Positions 9,266 to 20,497 are shown, numbered from the stretch's first letter. The stretch: 64,000 nucleotides of DNA from Mucilaginibacter sp. (GCA_028288305.1 JAQBOA010000036.1:109267-173266), one strand, 5' to 3'. The notes: generated by a model not told the origin, from the sequence alone. Translations and numbers: made by a program.

Positions 9266-10981
9266 ATGAATACTGAATATATTGGTATTGTTTTTATGTA
9301 CCTGGCAACCATCGCCCTCGCAATACCACTGGGCAAATACATTGCTAAGGTATTTAAAGGAGAAAAAACCTGGCTGGGCTTTATGGCCCCGCTGGAAAAG
9401 CTGATCTTTAAGTTCAGCGGCATTGACCCTAACCGGGAAATGAACTGGAAACAGCATTTAAAAGCATTGTTAACCGTTAACTTGTTATGGTTATTCTATG
9501 CCTTCTTCTGTTTGCTGTTTCAAGGTCATTTACCTCTAAACCCAGACAATAATCCTAATCAAACTCCTGACCTCGCTTTTAATACCGCATTGAGTTTTGT
9601 AACCAACACCAACCTGCAGGATTATTCGGGCGAATCAGGCGCAACTTACTACACACAATTATTTGTGTTTATGTTCCTGCATTTTGTAAGTGCTGCAACA
9701 GGTATAGCTGCTATGATGGTGGTGTTTAAAGCTATGAAGGACAAAATAACCGACAAGCTGGGTAACTTCTGGGATTTTTTAGTAAAATCAATCACCAGGT
9801 TATTGTTGCCTATAAGCTTTGTAATAGCTGTTATTTTAGCCTTTAATGGCACCCCAACCAGCTATAAGGGAAAAGACACTGTAATCACCCTGCAGGGTGA
9901 TACCGTCCATGTTTCGCGCGGACCGGCAGCTGCCATGATCGCTATAAAACAAGCCGGCACCAACGGCGGCGGATGGTTTGGCGTAAATTCAGCGCACCCA
10001 TTTGAAAACCCAAATTACCTCACCAACATTGTTGAGAATATCAGCATTATCCTTATTTCTATTTCGCTGGTATTTGCATTGGGTTACTACCTTAATAAAA
10101 AGAAACTGGCGTGGGTTATTTTCGGTGTGATGACGGTGGGTTTTCTTATTATGATATTCCCATCGGTAAGCGCCGAAGTTAACGGAAACCCAGCCATTGC
10201 GCATTTGGGTATCAGTCAGCCCGGCGGCTCAATGGAGGGCAAGGAAGTTCGTTTCGGACCCGCAGCATCAGCCTATTGGGGGATAACTACTACGGTAACA
10301 TCCAATGGTTCAGTAAATGCTATGCATGATAGCATGATGCCGGTGTCGGGCATGGCACAAATGTTTGATATGATGATCAATGCCTTTTACGGAGGCGTGG
10401 GAGTTGGCTATCTTAACTTCTACATATTTATGATCATCGCCGTATTTATATCCGGCCTTATGGTGGGGCGTACCCCTGAGTTTATGGGACGTAAAATTGA
10501 AGCGCGCGAAATGAAAATCGCCTCGCTGATTGCTCTGCTGCATCCCTTTTTAATATTGGTTGGAACAGCTATTGCAACTTATGTGCTTGTTCATTTCCCT
10601 AATGCAGGCTGGGCAACCAAACCATCGGCATGGTTAAACAACCCGGGCTTTCATGGTTTTTCCGAGATGCTGTATCAATATACATCCAGCTCGGCAAATA
10701 ACGGTTCGGGTTACGGAGGCCTTACAGCCAACAATATATTCTGGAATGTGAGTACCGGTTTAGTGATCTTCCTGGGACGTTTCCTGCCAATTATCGGACC
10801 GGTTGCTATTGCAGGGATCCTGGCCAACAAAAAGTTTGTGCCCGAATCTGCAGGAACTTTAAAAACGGATACAGCCACATTTGGCATCATGATATTTGCC
10901 GTGATCATTATTGTTGCAGCGCTGTCATTTTTCCCGGCTTTAACCTTAGGGCCAATTGCCGAACATTTTTCAATTAAATAA
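9266..10981 (+). CDS. kdpA: Potassium-transporting ATPase, K+-binding subunit A
   Basis: Integral membrane channel-like subunit that selects K+ in the KdpFABC pump. At 571 aa it is full length with about ten helices. The selectivity-filter regions of the four pore repeats are seen in [32 protein letters not shown] and [10 protein letters not shown]. The FENPNYLTN segment is characteristic of KdpA. It is in one operon with kdpB (14-base gap) and kdpC. Confidence 0.97.
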   Translation: MNTEYIGIVFMYLATIALAIPLGKYIAKVFKGEKTWLGFMAPLEKLIFKFSGIDPNREMNWKQHLKALLTVNLLWLFYAFFCLLFQGHLPLNPDNNPNQTPDLAFNTALSFVTNTNLQDYSGESGATYYTQLFVFMFLHFVSAATGIAAMMVVFKAMKDKITDKLGNFWDFLVKSITRLLLPISFVIAVILAFNGTPTSYKGKDTVITLQGDTVHVSRGPAAAMIAIKQAGTNGGGWFGVNSAHPFENPNYLTNIVENISIILISISLVFALGYYLNKKKLAWVIFGVMTVGFLIMIFPSVSAEVNGNPAIAHLGISQPGGSMEGKEVRFGPAASAYWGITTTVTSNGSVNAMHDSMMPVSGMAQMFDMMINAFYGGVGVGYLNFYIFMIIAVFISGLMVGRTPEFMGRKIEAREMKIASLIALLHPFLILVGTAIATYVLVHFPNAGWATKPSAWLNNPGFHGFSEMLYQYTSSSANNGSGYGGLTANNIFWNVSTGLVIFLGRFLPIIGPVAIAGILANKKFVPESAGTLKTDTATFGIMIFAVIIIVAALSFFPALTLGPIAEHFSIK

Positions 10982-10995
10982 CCATAGAAATTATC

Positions 10996-13026
10996 ATGAA
11001 ATCTGATCAAAATACACTGTTCCAGGGCGATCAAATGAAGGATGCTTTTAAGCAATCGTTCATTAAACTTGATCCCCGTATATTAGTTCGTAACCCGGTT
11101 ATGTTTACCGTGGAGATTGGAACTGTAGTAATGCTTGCAGTAACCATTTTCTCCTTTTCAAATAAAGGGCAGGGAAGCTTTGGCTATAACTTTACAGTAT
11201 TCCTGGTATTATTGCTTACTGTATTATTTGCCAACTTTGCCGAGGCTATTGCCGAAGCACGCGGTAAAGCGCAGGCCGAAAGCCTACGCAAAACCCGCGA
11301 AGAAACACCCGCCCGCCTGTTGGTTGATGGGAAAGAAAAGATGGTGATGTCGTCACTTTTGAAAAAAGGCGACGTATTTATCTGTGAAACCGGAGACAAC
11401 ATTCCTACTGATGGCGAGATCATTGAAGGTATTGCTACCATTGATGAATCAGCTATTACCGGCGAATCTGCCCCAGTGATCCGTGAATCGGGTGGTGACA
11501 AATCATCTGTTACAGGTGGCACCAAGGTATTATCCGACAGGATAAAAGTAATGGTTACCACCCAGCCGGGAGAAAGCTTCCTGGATAAGATGATCGCACT
11601 GGTGGAAGGTGCATCCCGTCAGAAAACACCAAACGAAATTGCGCTTACCATTTTGCTGGCTGGTTTTACGCTGATATTTGTAATTGTTTGTGTAACCCTA
11701 AAACCATTCGCTGATTATGCGAATACGCCTATTACGATAGCAGCCTTTATCTCGTTATTTGTTTGTTTAATCCCAACTACCATTGGCGGCCTTTTATCCG
11801 CCATCGGTATTGCGGGTATGGACAGGGCATTACGTGCAAACGTGATTACCAAATCGGGCAAGGCTGTGGAAACTGCCGGCGACCTTGATACCTTACTTTT
11901 AGATAAAACAGGTACCATTACTATCGGCAACAGGAAGGCAACCAGCTTTTATCCAACCAAAGGGATAAACGAAACTGATTTTATTACCGCATGTGTTTTA
12001 AGCTCGCTGGCTGATGAAACGCCCGAAGGTAAATCAATTGTTGAGCTGGCCGAAACAGGTAAAACCAAAGTATCGGTTAAAGCGCCTCTTGACTCAGTAT
12101 TCATCAAATTTACTGCCGAAACCCGCTCAAGCGGATTGGATACCCCAAATGGTTTACGGATCCGTAAAGGAGCATTTGATTCTATCCGTAACATCGCATT
12201 AAAAGCTGGGAATCCTTTTCCTGCCGATGTGGAGGAAAATGTAAAAATTATCTCCTCAAATGGTGGTACTCCGTTGGTAGTATCACAAAACGAAGTGATA
12301 CTGGGTGTTATTGAGCTGCAGGATATTATTAAACCCGGTATTGCCGAACGCTTTGAACGCCTGCGTAAAATGGGTGTAAAAACCGTTATGGTAACAGGTG
12401 ACAATCCTTTAACTGCCAAATTTATTGCCAACAAAGCCGGTGTGGATGATTTTATTGCCGAGGCCAAACCCGAAGATAAAATGAACTACATTAAAAAAGA
12501 GCAGCAAGGCGGTAAGCTGGTAGCTATGATGGGCGATGGTACAAACGATGCTCCTGCATTGGCCCATGAATATTTAGGTTTAGCTATGAACAGCGGCACA
12601 CAAGATGCAAATGAAGCCGGCAACATGGTCGACCTTGATAATGACCCTACCAAGCTGATTGAAATTGTTGAGATCGGCAAGCAGTTGCTCATGACACGCG
12701 GTACATTAACCACCTTCTCTATCGCTAACGACGTCGCCAAGTACTTCGCTATCGTTCCGGCCTTGTTTATGGTTTCCATACCGGCTTTAAGAGCCCTGAA
12801 TATTATGGACCTGCATAGCCCGCAATCAGCAATTTTATCAGCAGTAATATTTAATGCCATCATCATACCAATGCTTATACCTCTTGCATTACGGGGTGTT
12901 GAATACAAACCAATAGGTGCAAGCGCATTATTGCGCCGTAACCTGCTGATCTATGGTCTTGGTGGTGTTATCATACCCTTTATCGGTATCAAGTTAATCG
13001 ACCTTGTGGTCGGCATTTTAATCTAA
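10996..13026 (+). CDS. kdpB: Potassium-transporting P-type ATPase subunit B
   Basis: Catalytic P-type ATPase subunit of KdpFABC in the inner membrane. The phosphorylated aspartate D303 lies in [10 protein letters not shown]. The actuator motif TGES is at residues 155-158, and the hinge motif [10 protein letters not shown] is intact. The 676-aa length matches the family. The ATG at 10996 gives an N-terminal extension of 13 residues before a second ATG (MKDAFKQ); either could be used. It is followed after 16 bases by kdpC. Confidence 0.97.
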   Translation: MKSDQNTLFQGDQMKDAFKQSFIKLDPRILVRNPVMFTVEIGTVVMLAVTIFSFSNKGQGSFGYNFTVFLVLLLTVLFANFAEAIAEARGKAQAESLRKTREETPARLLVDGKEKMVMSSLLKKGDVFICETGDNIPTDGEIIEGIATIDESAITGESAPVIRESGGDKSSVTGGTKVLSDRIKVMVTTQPGESFLDKMIALVEGASRQKTPNEIALTILLAGFTLIFVIVCVTLKPFADYANTPITIAAFISLFVCLIPTTIGGLLSAIGIAGMDRALRANVITKSGKAVETAGDLDTLLLDKTGTITIGNRKATSFYPTKGINETDFITACVLSSLADETPEGKSIVELAETGKTKVSVKAPLDSVFIKFTAETRSSGLDTPNGLRIRKGAFDSIRNIALKAGNPFPADVEENVKIISSNGGTPLVVSQNEVILGVIELQDIIKPGIAERFERLRKMGVKTVMVTGDNPLTAKFIANKAGVDDFIAEAKPEDKMNYIKKEQQGGKLVAMMGDGTNDAPALAHEYLGLAMNSGTQDANEAGNMVDLDNDPTKLIEIVEIGKQLLMTRGTLTTFSIANDVAKYFAIVPALFMVSIPALRALNIMDLHSPQSAILSAVIFNAIIIPMLIPLALRGVEYKPIGASALLRRNLLIYGLGGVIIPFIGIKLIDLVVGILI

Positions 13027-13042
13027 TATTAATCTTAAAAAA

Positions 13043-13609
13043 ATGAAAACGTATTTATTGCCATCCGTAAAAATAACTATCATACTGTTAGTGATTTTAT
13101 CAGGCCTGTATCCACTGGTGATAGCAGGTATCGGAAAATTTACACCCGGACATGGGGATGGTGAAACCATCGAATATAAAGGGCGCGTGGTTGGTTATGC
13201 CAACGAAGGTCAGAAATTCACGAAAGATAAATATTTCTGGTCTCGCCCGTCTGCCGCTAATTACCAGGCAGATGCAGGTGTAGGCTCAAACAAGGGCCCT
13301 TCCAATGCAGATTATCTGAAAGATGTTAAAGCCCGTATTGATACATTTTTAAAGCATAACCCCGATGTAAAACGCGAGGAAATACCTGCCGAACTGGTTA
13401 CTGCTTCCGGTAGCGGCCTGGACCCTGACTTGTCTCCCGCAGGAGCAAAAGTACAGGTACCCCGCGTTGCTAAAGTGCGCGATATTCCTGCTGCCCAGGT
13501 TTATAAGCTGATTGATGACAATACAGAACAGCCTCTTTTGGGCTTATTTGGTCCGCCAAAAGTGAACGTTTTAAAATTGAACGTGGCTTTAGAAGAGTTG
13601 AAAAAGTAA
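13043..13609 (+). CDS. kdpC: Potassium-transporting ATPase subunit C
   Basis: Single-span periplasmic accessory subunit thought to raise K+ affinity of the pump. The N-terminal helix VKITIILLVILSGLYPLVI is followed by the conserved KYFWSRPSAANY and the C-terminal ASGSGLDPDLSPAGA motif typical of KdpC. The 188-aa length is normal. It is the last structural kdp gene, with 155 bases before the porin-like gene. Confidence 0.96.
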   Translation: MKTYLLPSVKITIILLVILSGLYPLVIAGIGKFTPGHGDGETIEYKGRVVGYANEGQKFTKDKYFWSRPSAANYQADAGVGSNKGPSNADYLKDVKARIDTFLKHNPDVKREEIPAELVTASGSGLDPDLSPAGAKVQVPRVAKVRDIPAAQVYKLIDDNTEQPLLGLFGPPKVNVLKLNVALEELKK

Positions 13610-13764
13610 ACACAAATCTCCTATTATTTATATAACCCGTTGTTTAGTTAAGCAAACCGACAGATTAACAAGTTGAAAATGAGATCTGATAACAAGTAAA
13701 TAGTGACTTCATCAACTTGAATAACCAGCACAGCTAATCAGATAACACAAATAACTCACACAAA

Positions 13765-15096
13765 ATGAAATCTCTATTACTAACAATAGCGGCCGTGGCG
13801 ACTATTGCAATAAATGTACACGCAGAACAAGATACTACCAAAGTTAAAATGAAGAAAGACACCGTTGCCCGGTCCTTACCTTCTCCATTGCCAAATCTTC
13901 CGTTTCCAACTTCTGATTGGGATGGAGCACCGCTTGTAGGCGCTGATGCTACAGCCCCTATTTATCCTTTACAAAAGGCTTTGAAAGCAACTAAAACAAG
14001 GTTCAGGTTTTATGGATGGGCTGATGTTGGCGGCGATATAAGCAGCTCCAAACATTCAAACGCGCCAACTTCTTATGACCTGGTGCCAAATTCAGTACAG
14101 CTTGACCAGGTGGGCTTAAAATTTGATTTACAGCCAAACACTGTTCAAACAGATCACGTGTCGTTCGGATTTTTGTCAACTACCATTTTCGGAACTGACT
14201 ATCGTTATACCACTGGTTTAGGTTATTTCAGTAATCAGCTATTGCAGCATAATAATAAATACGGCTTTGATCCTGCCGAAATGTACGGACTAATATATTT
14301 TCCTAAAATTGCTGATGGAATGCTTTTAAAAGTAGGCCGGTTTATTTCGCCTGCCGATATTGAAGCACAATGGGCAACAGACAATTACCTGTATTCGCAT
14401 TCATTAATGTTTACCGTTGACCCATACACCTTTACCGGAGCGCAGGCAACTTTTAAACTTGGCACATACTGGCAATTGGAAGTTGGCATACATGGCGGAA
14501 ATGACATGGCGCCATGGAGCCATTCGGCACAGTTAAATGGTTTATTAATGGCCCGCTGGGTATCTCGTGACAATAATGATTCCGTTTATGGAGGTATCAA
14601 TTCTTTGGGTAATGGTGATTATACGCAACGACATGATGACTTGCAAATGGTAGTTGCAACATGGGGACATAAGTTTAACGAAACATTCCACATGATGACA
14701 GAGGTTTATTATATATGGCAGTATCATGCCTTAGTTGGCGGAACACCTATTCAAGGACCGCCGCAGCCATTTTATACCAATGTTGGAGCCGGAGCCCCAA
14801 TTCCAGGAGCTGCACAGGCTGTAGGTGCGGTTAACTATTTTCAGATCAAGGTATCAAGTCATGATTATATATCTATCCGCAATGGTTACTTAAGCGATCC
14901 GCAAGGAAACAGAACCGGTTTCGCAACAAGTTATTCTGACCATACCATCGGATTTGTTCACCATTTCAATGACTATATCAGAATACGCCCTGAAATAAGA
15001 TACGAACGCGCTTATGCCGACGGAGTAACTCCCTATGATAACGGCACTAAAAAAGATCAGTATACAGCAGCAATGGACCTGATTGTTCGCTTTTAA
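13765..15096 (+). CDS. Porin-like outer-membrane beta-barrel protein
   Basis: A 443-aa secreted protein with a signal peptide (MKSLLLTIAAVATIAINVHA). It is rich in alternating aromatic/hydrophobic strands (for example FYGWADVGGDIS, MLLKVGRFISPADIEAQ) and ends in a terminal phenylalanine (DLIVRF), which marks outer-membrane barrels. It looks like the barrel family often annotated as outer membrane beta-barrel protein or porin. Its place between kdpC and the Kdp sensor suggests K+-limitation control and a role in letting K+ through the outer membrane. That role is inferred from position only. Confidence 0.7.
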   Translation: MKSLLLTIAAVATIAINVHAEQDTTKVKMKKDTVARSLPSPLPNLPFPTSDWDGAPLVGADATAPIYPLQKALKATKTRFRFYGWADVGGDISSSKHSNAPTSYDLVPNSVQLDQVGLKFDLQPNTVQTDHVSFGFLSTTIFGTDYRYTTGLGYFSNQLLQHNNKYGFDPAEMYGLIYFPKIADGMLLKVGRFISPADIEAQWATDNYLYSHSLMFTVDPYTFTGAQATFKLGTYWQLEVGIHGGNDMAPWSHSAQLNGLLMARWVSRDNNDSVYGGINSLGNGDYTQRHDDLQMVVATWGHKFNETFHMMTEVYYIWQYHALVGGTPIQGPPQPFYTNVGAGAPIPGAAQAVGAVNYFQIKVSSHDYISIRNGYLSDPQGNRTGFATSYSDHTIGFVHHFNDYIRIRPEIRYERAYADGVTPYDNGTKKDQYTAAMDLIVRF

Positions 15097-15165
15097 TAAA
15101 AACATTATGTGGTTGCCCGATGCTGCCACCTTAATAAAACAACAAATAAATTAATAATTATAGCA

Positions 15166-15753
15166 ATGAAAACGTTTAAATTTAAAATGATTACGATCAT
15201 CGTATTGACATTTGGATTTGTTGAGATATCAAATGCCCAGAAACAATCAGCCGGATTATATTTAACTTACAGTGATTATTTAGATCATAAACTAAGTTAC
15301 ATAACAGATCCGACTACCCCTAATGGTAATAAACTTCTCATCCATGAATTTATGGGAATGAATAAGGTAACGGTTATCAGCAATGGTAAAAAAACAGTGA
15401 TACCGAAGAGTGAATTGTTTGGGTATCATGACAGTTATGGTAATGATTACCGCTTTTATGAAAATAAAGCTTTCCAGGTAATTGATACCACAGCTTTTTA
15501 CATTTACAGCTATGATAAACTAATCCAGCAAGGTAAGGGTCCAAAACCAACAAGGGTATATTATTTCAGTAAAAAAAACCTGGGCGAAATACTTCCCCTT
15601 ACAGCCGAAAACATTGCAAAAGCTTTCCCTAAAAATGCAAAATTCAGGTACATGGTTGAGGTTGCGGCTAAAACCGATATAAAACTGGATGCCTATGATA
15701 ATGAATCGAACGAGTATAAAATAAAAGAATTATACGCAGAAAGTTTAAAGTAA
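15166..15753 (+). CDS. Secreted protein of unknown function in the kdp locus
   Basis: A 195-aa protein. I chose the ATG at 15166 because it gives a clean signal peptide (MKTFKFKMITIIVLTFGFVE, cleavage after SNA); an upstream in-frame GTG at 15109 would add 19 residues lacking that character. The mature part has beta-rich segments (FGYHDSYGNDYRFYENKAFQVI) and a charged C-terminus. I do not recognise a family. It lies between the kdp barrel gene and the KdpD half, suggesting a periplasmic or outer-membrane role under K+ limitation. Confidence 0.55.
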   Translation: MKTFKFKMITIIVLTFGFVEISNAQKQSAGLYLTYSDYLDHKLSYITDPTTPNGNKLLIHEFMGMNKVTVISNGKKTVIPKSELFGYHDSYGNDYRFYENKAFQVIDTTAFYIYSYDKLIQQGKGPKPTRVYYFSKKNLGEILPLTAENIAKAFPKNAKFRYMVEVAAKTDIKLDAYDNESNEYKIKELYAESLK

Positions 15754-15761
15754 CAAAGCAT

Positions 15762-15784
15762 ACAGGTTGCTATGAGCAACCTGT
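15762..15784 (+). terminator. Perfect 10-bp hairpin after the kdp structural genes
   Basis: ACAGGTTGCT, loop ATG, AGCAACCTGT. There is no T run, so it may be a processing or weak termination signal. Confidence 0.45.
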
Positions 15785-15863
15785 TAAGATTAGCGCGGGC
15801 TGTTATTATAATTATTTATTGTTTGATAATTATAAGTTTGGTTTGATTGAGGTTCGCGTGAAA

Positions 15864-15887
15864 AAAGGGGGGTGTCGGCCCCCCTTT
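15864..15887. terminator. G/C-rich hairpin before the KdpD half
   Basis: AAAGGGGGG pairs with CCCCCCTTT around a six-base loop. The A-rich left and T-rich right flanks make it a likely bidirectional terminator, separating structural genes from sensor genes. Confidence 0.6.
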
Positions 15888-15950
15888 AATTGGTTGTATG
15901 GAAGTTGTTGATTTAGTTAGCGGTTGAATAGATTTATTTAACTTAACGTA

Positions 15951-17084
15951 ATGAGTGAAGAAAATAACAAAGAGCAGTCGGTTGAGCATTTTCTTGAGCT
16001 GATCAAGCGTTCAAGGCGCGGTAAGTTTAAGATTTACATTGGCATGAGCGCCGGTGTGGGGAAATCCTATCGGATGCTCCTGGAGACACATGCACTGTTG
16101 CGTAATGGCATAGACGTAAAAATAGGCTATATTGAAACGCACAAGCGTAAAGAAACGGAAGCCTTATTAACAGGGTTACCGGTAATACCGCGACGTAAGC
16201 TTTTTTATAAAGGAAAGGAGTTGGAAGAGATGGACCTGAAGGCGATTATTAACCTGCATCCAGAAGTGGTGGTAGTTGATGAGCTTGCCCACACTAACAT
16301 TGAAGGCAGCCACAACGAAAAGCGCTGGCAGGATGTATTGGATATTTTAAATGCCGGCATCAATGTAATTAGCGCTATAAATATTCAGCATATTGAAAGT
16401 TTGAATGAAGAAGTAGAGAAAATAACCGGCACAGCGATTAATGAACGGATTCCGGACAGTGTTTTACAAATGGCGGATGAAGTAGTTAATATTGATATGA
16501 CAGCCGATGAGCTTATTGATCGCCTGAAAGAGGGAAAAATATATGATGAGAAAAAGATCCCGACGGCGTTAAATAATTTTTTTCAAACCGAAAGGATCCT
16601 GCAATTACGGGAGCTGGCGCTGAGAGAGGTTGCAAACCAGGTTGAACGCAAAATAGACAACGAAATACCAAAAACTATAAAGATGCGACCTGAATTGTTT
16701 TTAGCCTGCATCAGCACTAATGACTCATCAGCAAAAATAATTATACGTAAAACAGCCAGATTGGCAAGTTATTACCGGTCTAAATGGTATTTACTTTACG
16801 TGCAAACCTCCAATGAAAGCAGCGATAAAATAAACCTTGCGTCTCAACGGCATCTTTTAAATAACATGAAATTAGCCACGCAGTTAGGAGGCGAAGTTTT
16901 AAAAGTAAAAAGTGACAACATTGCTAAAACAATTTGGGAAACGGCAGAAAAATATGATATTACTACCATCTGCCTTGGCAAGCCGCACTTTAAATTCTAT
17001 CAGCTGGTAATGAAAACAGCCGTTTTTACACAATTATTAAATAAGATGTCACAAACACATATTGATCTTGTAATACTATCATAA
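15951..17084 (+). CDS. kdpD: KdpD N-terminal sensor half (KdpD + USP domains)
   Basis: Cytoplasmic K+/turgor sensing part of KdpD made as its own 377-aa protein. The KdpD P-loop is GMSAGVGKS (residues 31-39), followed by VVVDELAHTN and NIQHIESLN, both family hallmarks. A universal-stress-protein-like domain fills about residues 245-377 (ending LVILS). In E. coli these domains are fused to a four-helix membrane unit and a kinase; here the protein stops, and its TAA shares one base with the ATG of the separate kinase gene. The two products probably work as a complex. Confidence 0.88.
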   Translation: MSEENNKEQSVEHFLELIKRSRRGKFKIYIGMSAGVGKSYRMLLETHALLRNGIDVKIGYIETHKRKETEALLTGLPVIPRRKLFYKGKELEEMDLKAIINLHPEVVVVDELAHTNIEGSHNEKRWQDVLDILNAGINVISAINIQHIESLNEEVEKITGTAINERIPDSVLQMADEVVNIDMTADELIDRLKEGKIYDEKKIPTALNNFFQTERILQLRELALREVANQVERKIDNEIPKTIKMRPELFLACISTNDSSAKIIIRKTARLASYYRSKWYLLYVQTSNESSDKINLASQRHLLNNMKLATQLGGEVLKVKSDNIAKTIWETAEKYDITTICLGKPHFKFYQLVMKTAVFTQLLNKMSQTHIDLVILS

Positions 17085-18799
17085 TGACAATTAAAAATAA
17101 ACTCCGTGCCGGTTTTAGCTTTTTGTTTTTGCTGGCACTCGTATGCTGCGGACTATCGATCTATTTTCTTACCCGCCTCTCCGTTGATGCCCGCGACATA
17201 CTAAAAGACAACTATAAATCTGTTCAGTATACAAAAAACATAGGTGCTTCAATAGATGCAAGCGCTGGTTTATTAAACAGCCGGCAAACCGAGCTGATAG
17301 AAGAAAACCTGGTAAAACAAGAGCACAATGTCACTGAACATGGCGAACAGCAACTTACGGACTCTTTGCGTGTAAAATTCGATGCACTTAAAGCATTAAA
17401 TGGCGATGAAGCAAAAGCAGTTCAATTGCATACAGATATTAAAAGGCTTCTATATGGCATTATGCAGCTAAATATGAACGCTATTGAGCACAAATATGCT
17501 ACTGCTAAAAAAACAGCCGATGATGCAACCTTACTCGTAGCTTTTGTAGGGTCATTCCTGTTTTTAGTGGCATTTAGCTTTACGGTGAATTTCCCTGGCT
17601 ATATTGCTAATCCTATAAAGGAATTAACCGAACGTATAAAAGAGGTTTCCAAGCGGAATTATCATCAACAGCTGAACTTTAAATCGAACGACGAATTTGG
17701 AGAGCTTGGCCAGGCATTTAATACGATGACCAAAAAGCTGGATGAATATGAAAACAGTAACCTTGCCAGTATATTATTTGAAAAAAAACGCATCGAAACT
17801 ATCATAAACTCCATGCATGATGCCATTTTGGGGCTCGATGAAAAATCATTTATCATTTTTGCCAATGAGGTGGCCTGTACATTGATCGGGATGCCGGAAG
17901 AAAGCCTTACCGGCAGGTATGCCCCCGATATTTCCATAGAAAATGACCTATTACGCAACTTGCTGGTGAATGACCAGATTAAAATGAAAATTTATGCTGA
18001 TAACCGGGAGAGTTACTATACCAAAGAGGTATTATCGGTAACCAGTAAGGATAAAGTTATTGGCAGTGTGATCATATTGAAAAACATCACTGAATTTCAG
18101 CAATTGGATGATGCGAAAACCAATTTTATAGCTACCATATCGCATGAGTTAAAAACACCGATATCCTCCATAAAAATGAGCCTGAAATTATTGGAGGATA
18201 GCCGGATAGGCGAAGTAAATGCGGAACAAAAGCAGCTATTGGAGAATATTGATGAAGACGCCCGCAGGCTACTGCAAATTACCGGTGAACTTTTGGATAT
18301 GGCACAGGTTGAAACCGGTAAGCTGCAACTCAATTTCGGCAGTACGCATCCTAAAAACATTGTTGATTATGCCGTAAAAGCTCTAAAAACCACTGCGGAT
18401 CAAAAACAGGTATCTATAAATGTACATTGTGATGAAAACCTCCCGGATGTGCAGGCCGATCTGGACAAAACTACCTGGGTTTTGATTAACCTGCTTTCAA
18501 ACGCTATAAAATACAGTCATGAAAAATCAGTTGTTGACCTTATAGTGAAAATTTATAAGGCCGATGAAATAGAGTTTTCGGTACAGGATCATGGCCGGGG
18601 AATAGATCAAAAATATTTATCAAGAATTTTCGAAAGGTATTTTAAAATACCCGGCGCAACCGCAGAGCAAACCGGCACCGGCCTGGGGCTGGCTATAGCA
18701 AAAGACTTTATCGAAGCCCAGGCCGGCAAAATAGGCGTTGAAAGCGAAATTGGCGAAGGCAGCAGGTTCTATTTTACACTAAAACGGATTGGAAACTAA
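17084..18799 (+). CDS. Membrane histidine kinase partner of split KdpD
   Basis: A 571-aa sensor kinase. It has transmembrane helices at residues 10-30 and about 149-172 flanking a small periplasmic domain, a HAMP linker (about 174-225), a PAS domain (about 235-340), HisKA with the phospho-accepting H354 in ISHELKTP, and an HATPase with NLLSNAIKY, DHGRGI and GTGLGLAI. It overlaps the KdpD half by one base, so it is the likely kinase output of Kdp sensing. No response regulator follows; the partner must be elsewhere. Confidence 0.87.
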   Translation: MTIKNKLRAGFSFLFLLALVCCGLSIYFLTRLSVDARDILKDNYKSVQYTKNIGASIDASAGLLNSRQTELIEENLVKQEHNVTEHGEQQLTDSLRVKFDALKALNGDEAKAVQLHTDIKRLLYGIMQLNMNAIEHKYATAKKTADDATLLVAFVGSFLFLVAFSFTVNFPGYIANPIKELTERIKEVSKRNYHQQLNFKSNDEFGELGQAFNTMTKKLDEYENSNLASILFEKKRIETIINSMHDAILGLDEKSFIIFANEVACTLIGMPEESLTGRYAPDISIENDLLRNLLVNDQIKMKIYADNRESYYTKEVLSVTSKDKVIGSVIILKNITEFQQLDDAKTNFIATISHELKTPISSIKMSLKLLEDSRIGEVNAEQKQLLENIDEDARRLLQITGELLDMAQVETGKLQLNFGSTHPKNIVDYAVKALKTTADQKQVSINVHCDENLPDVQADLDKTTWVLINLLSNAIKYSHEKSVVDLIVKIYKADEIEFSVQDHGRGIDQKYLSRIFERYFKIPGATAEQTGTGLGLAIAKDFIEAQAGKIGVESEIGEGSRFYFTLKRIGN

Positions 18800-18937
18800 A
18801 GAAAGAGCGAAGTAAAAGGTTTTTGAACATTCTGTGTATTTCTGAGTTGTTTATTTATGTTTGAAGCACAGCCGGTAGTTTTTAGCAAGGAAAAATTCGA
18901 AAGAAAAACAATCTTGATTAACTTTGATCAAACATTT

Positions 18938-19441
18938 ATGAAAAAACTGTTACTTGCTATTATTGCCCTGTCGTTTTTAAGTAAGGTACGTGCACAAACA
19001 GCAACAGACAGTACTGTTATGCATTCGCCGCTTAAAACAATGAGCGATAAGCAATATACGGCACTCATAAAAGGCGAAGATTTATACGATATGGCATTGG
19101 CTGGTGAACTCAATCATTATCCATCGCCAGATAAAGTGATAAAATTCAAAAAAGAGCTGGGTCTAAACGCTGCCCAAATAGACAGACTTAATATTATTAA
19201 CAAAGAACTACGCCGAAAAAAGCTGGAAATGGGCTTAATCATCATCAAAAATGAGCGGGTGTTGGACAGTATTTTTAAATATCATTTACTAAATAACGGC
19301 TCGCTTATATTTTACGCCAACAGGTACGGATTATACCAGGGAGAACTCAGAAACGTTATTTTACAGGCTTGCCTTGTTACACGTACCATACTAACATCGC
19401 AGCAAATAAGCAGGTTTGAGGCTTTACAAAAAGCTGATTAA
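18938..19441 (+). CDS. Periplasmic helical protein, Spy/CpxP-like
   Basis: A 167-aa exported protein. I chose the ATG at 18938 for its signal peptide (MKKLLLAIIALSFLSKVRAQ); an upstream frame start at 18857 lacks one. The segment FKKELGLNAAQIDRLNIINK followed by a long charged helix resembles LTxxQ-type periplasmic chaperone/metal-sensing proteins (Spy, CpxP, CnrR). The similarity is by eye and modest. It sits between the kinase and accA with no tight coupling to either. Confidence 0.5.
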   Translation: MKKLLLAIIALSFLSKVRAQTATDSTVMHSPLKTMSDKQYTALIKGEDLYDMALAGELNHYPSPDKVIKFKKELGLNAAQIDRLNIINKELRRKKLEMGLIIIKNERVLDSIFKYHLLNNGSLIFYANRYGLYQGELRNVILQACLVTRTILTSQQISRFEALQKAD

Positions 19442-19490
19442 AAAATGCCATTTGATTTAGTTAATTTAGCGGCCCCCAATAAGCGAGTAT

Positions 19491-20447
19491 ATGAAGATTA
19501 CTTTTGACTTTGAAAAACCCCTTGCCGAACTGCAGCAGCAGATTGAAAAGGTTAAACAGGTTGAAGACAAAAACAAGCTGGATATGTCGGCAACGGTTGC
19601 TGAACTTGAAAATAAGTTAGAGACCACCCGGCACGAAATATATGCTAACCTTACCGGCTGGCAAAAGGTGCAGATAGCACGTCATCCCGAAAGGCCATAT
19701 ACTCTTCAATATCTTGAACTGATGTGCGATAATTTTATAGAATTGCACGGCGATAGAACAGTTGGCGATGATAAAGCTATAGTTGGTGGCTTTGGCTCCA
19801 TTAATGGCCAAACAGCTATGTTTATTGGTCATCAAAAGGGTCGTAATACAAAAGAACGTCAGTACCGCAACTTTGGCATGCCTAATCCCGAAGGCTACCG
19901 CAAAGCATTAAGATTAATGAAGCTGGCCGAAAAATTCAATAAACCGGTAATCACCCTGATTGACACACCAGGGGCGTTCCCTGGTTTAGAAGCAGAAGAA
20001 CGCGGCCAGGGTGAAGCAATAGCACGTAATTTATTGGAAATGGCTATCCTTAAGGTGCCTGTTATATGTGTGATCATTGGCGAAGGTGCGTCGGGCGGAG
20101 CTTTAGGCATAGCAATTGGTGATAAAGTGATGATGCTCGAAAACTCCTGGTATTCAGTTATCTCTCCGGAAAATTGTTCAACCATTCTTTTTAAAACATG
20201 GGAACAAAAAGAAAGAGCAGCAGAAATGCTCAAGCTTACTTCTGTAGATATGCTTAAGAATAAGCTGATCGATGGTGTTATTAAAGAACCGCTCGGTGGT
20301 GCTCACCAGGACCCGATTGCAATGGCCGCTACCCTAAAAAAACAATTGCTGAAAGATTTAAAAGTGCTGAAAGAACGAAATGTTGATGAGCTGGTAACAG
20401 AAAGGATCAACAAATTTTGTGCAATGGGTGTGGTGATAGAGGATTAG
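19491..20447 (+). CDS. accA: Acetyl-CoA carboxylase carboxyltransferase subunit alpha
   Basis: Transfers the carboxyl group from biotin-BCCP to acetyl-CoA in the first step of fatty acid synthesis, together with AccD. The family hallmarks are [37 protein letters not shown] and the oxyanion-hole region [17 protein letters not shown]. At 318 aa it is full length. The N-terminal coiled-coil (residues 8-55) is normal. It is transcribed alone and followed by a hairpin terminator. Confidence 0.97.
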   Translation: MKITFDFEKPLAELQQQIEKVKQVEDKNKLDMSATVAELENKLETTRHEIYANLTGWQKVQIARHPERPYTLQYLELMCDNFIELHGDRTVGDDKAIVGGFGSINGQTAMFIGHQKGRNTKERQYRNFGMPNPEGYRKALRLMKLAEKFNKPVITLIDTPGAFPGLEAEERGQGEAIARNLLEMAILKVPVICVIIGEGASGGALGIAIGDKVMMLENSWYSVISPENCSTILFKTWEQKERAAEMLKLTSVDMLKNKLIDGVIKEPLGGAHQDPIAMAATLKKQLLKDLKVLKERNVDELVTERINKFCAMGVVIED

Positions 20448-20455
20448 CTATTTTG

Positions 20456-20497
20456 AAATAAAGCAAGCTTTCTCAGCAAGGGTAGCTTTCTTTATTT
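20456..20497 (+). terminator. Terminator after accA
   Basis: AAATAAAG pairs with CTTTATTT, with an inner AAGCT/AGCTT pair, and ends in a T-rich stretch. Confidence 0.6.
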
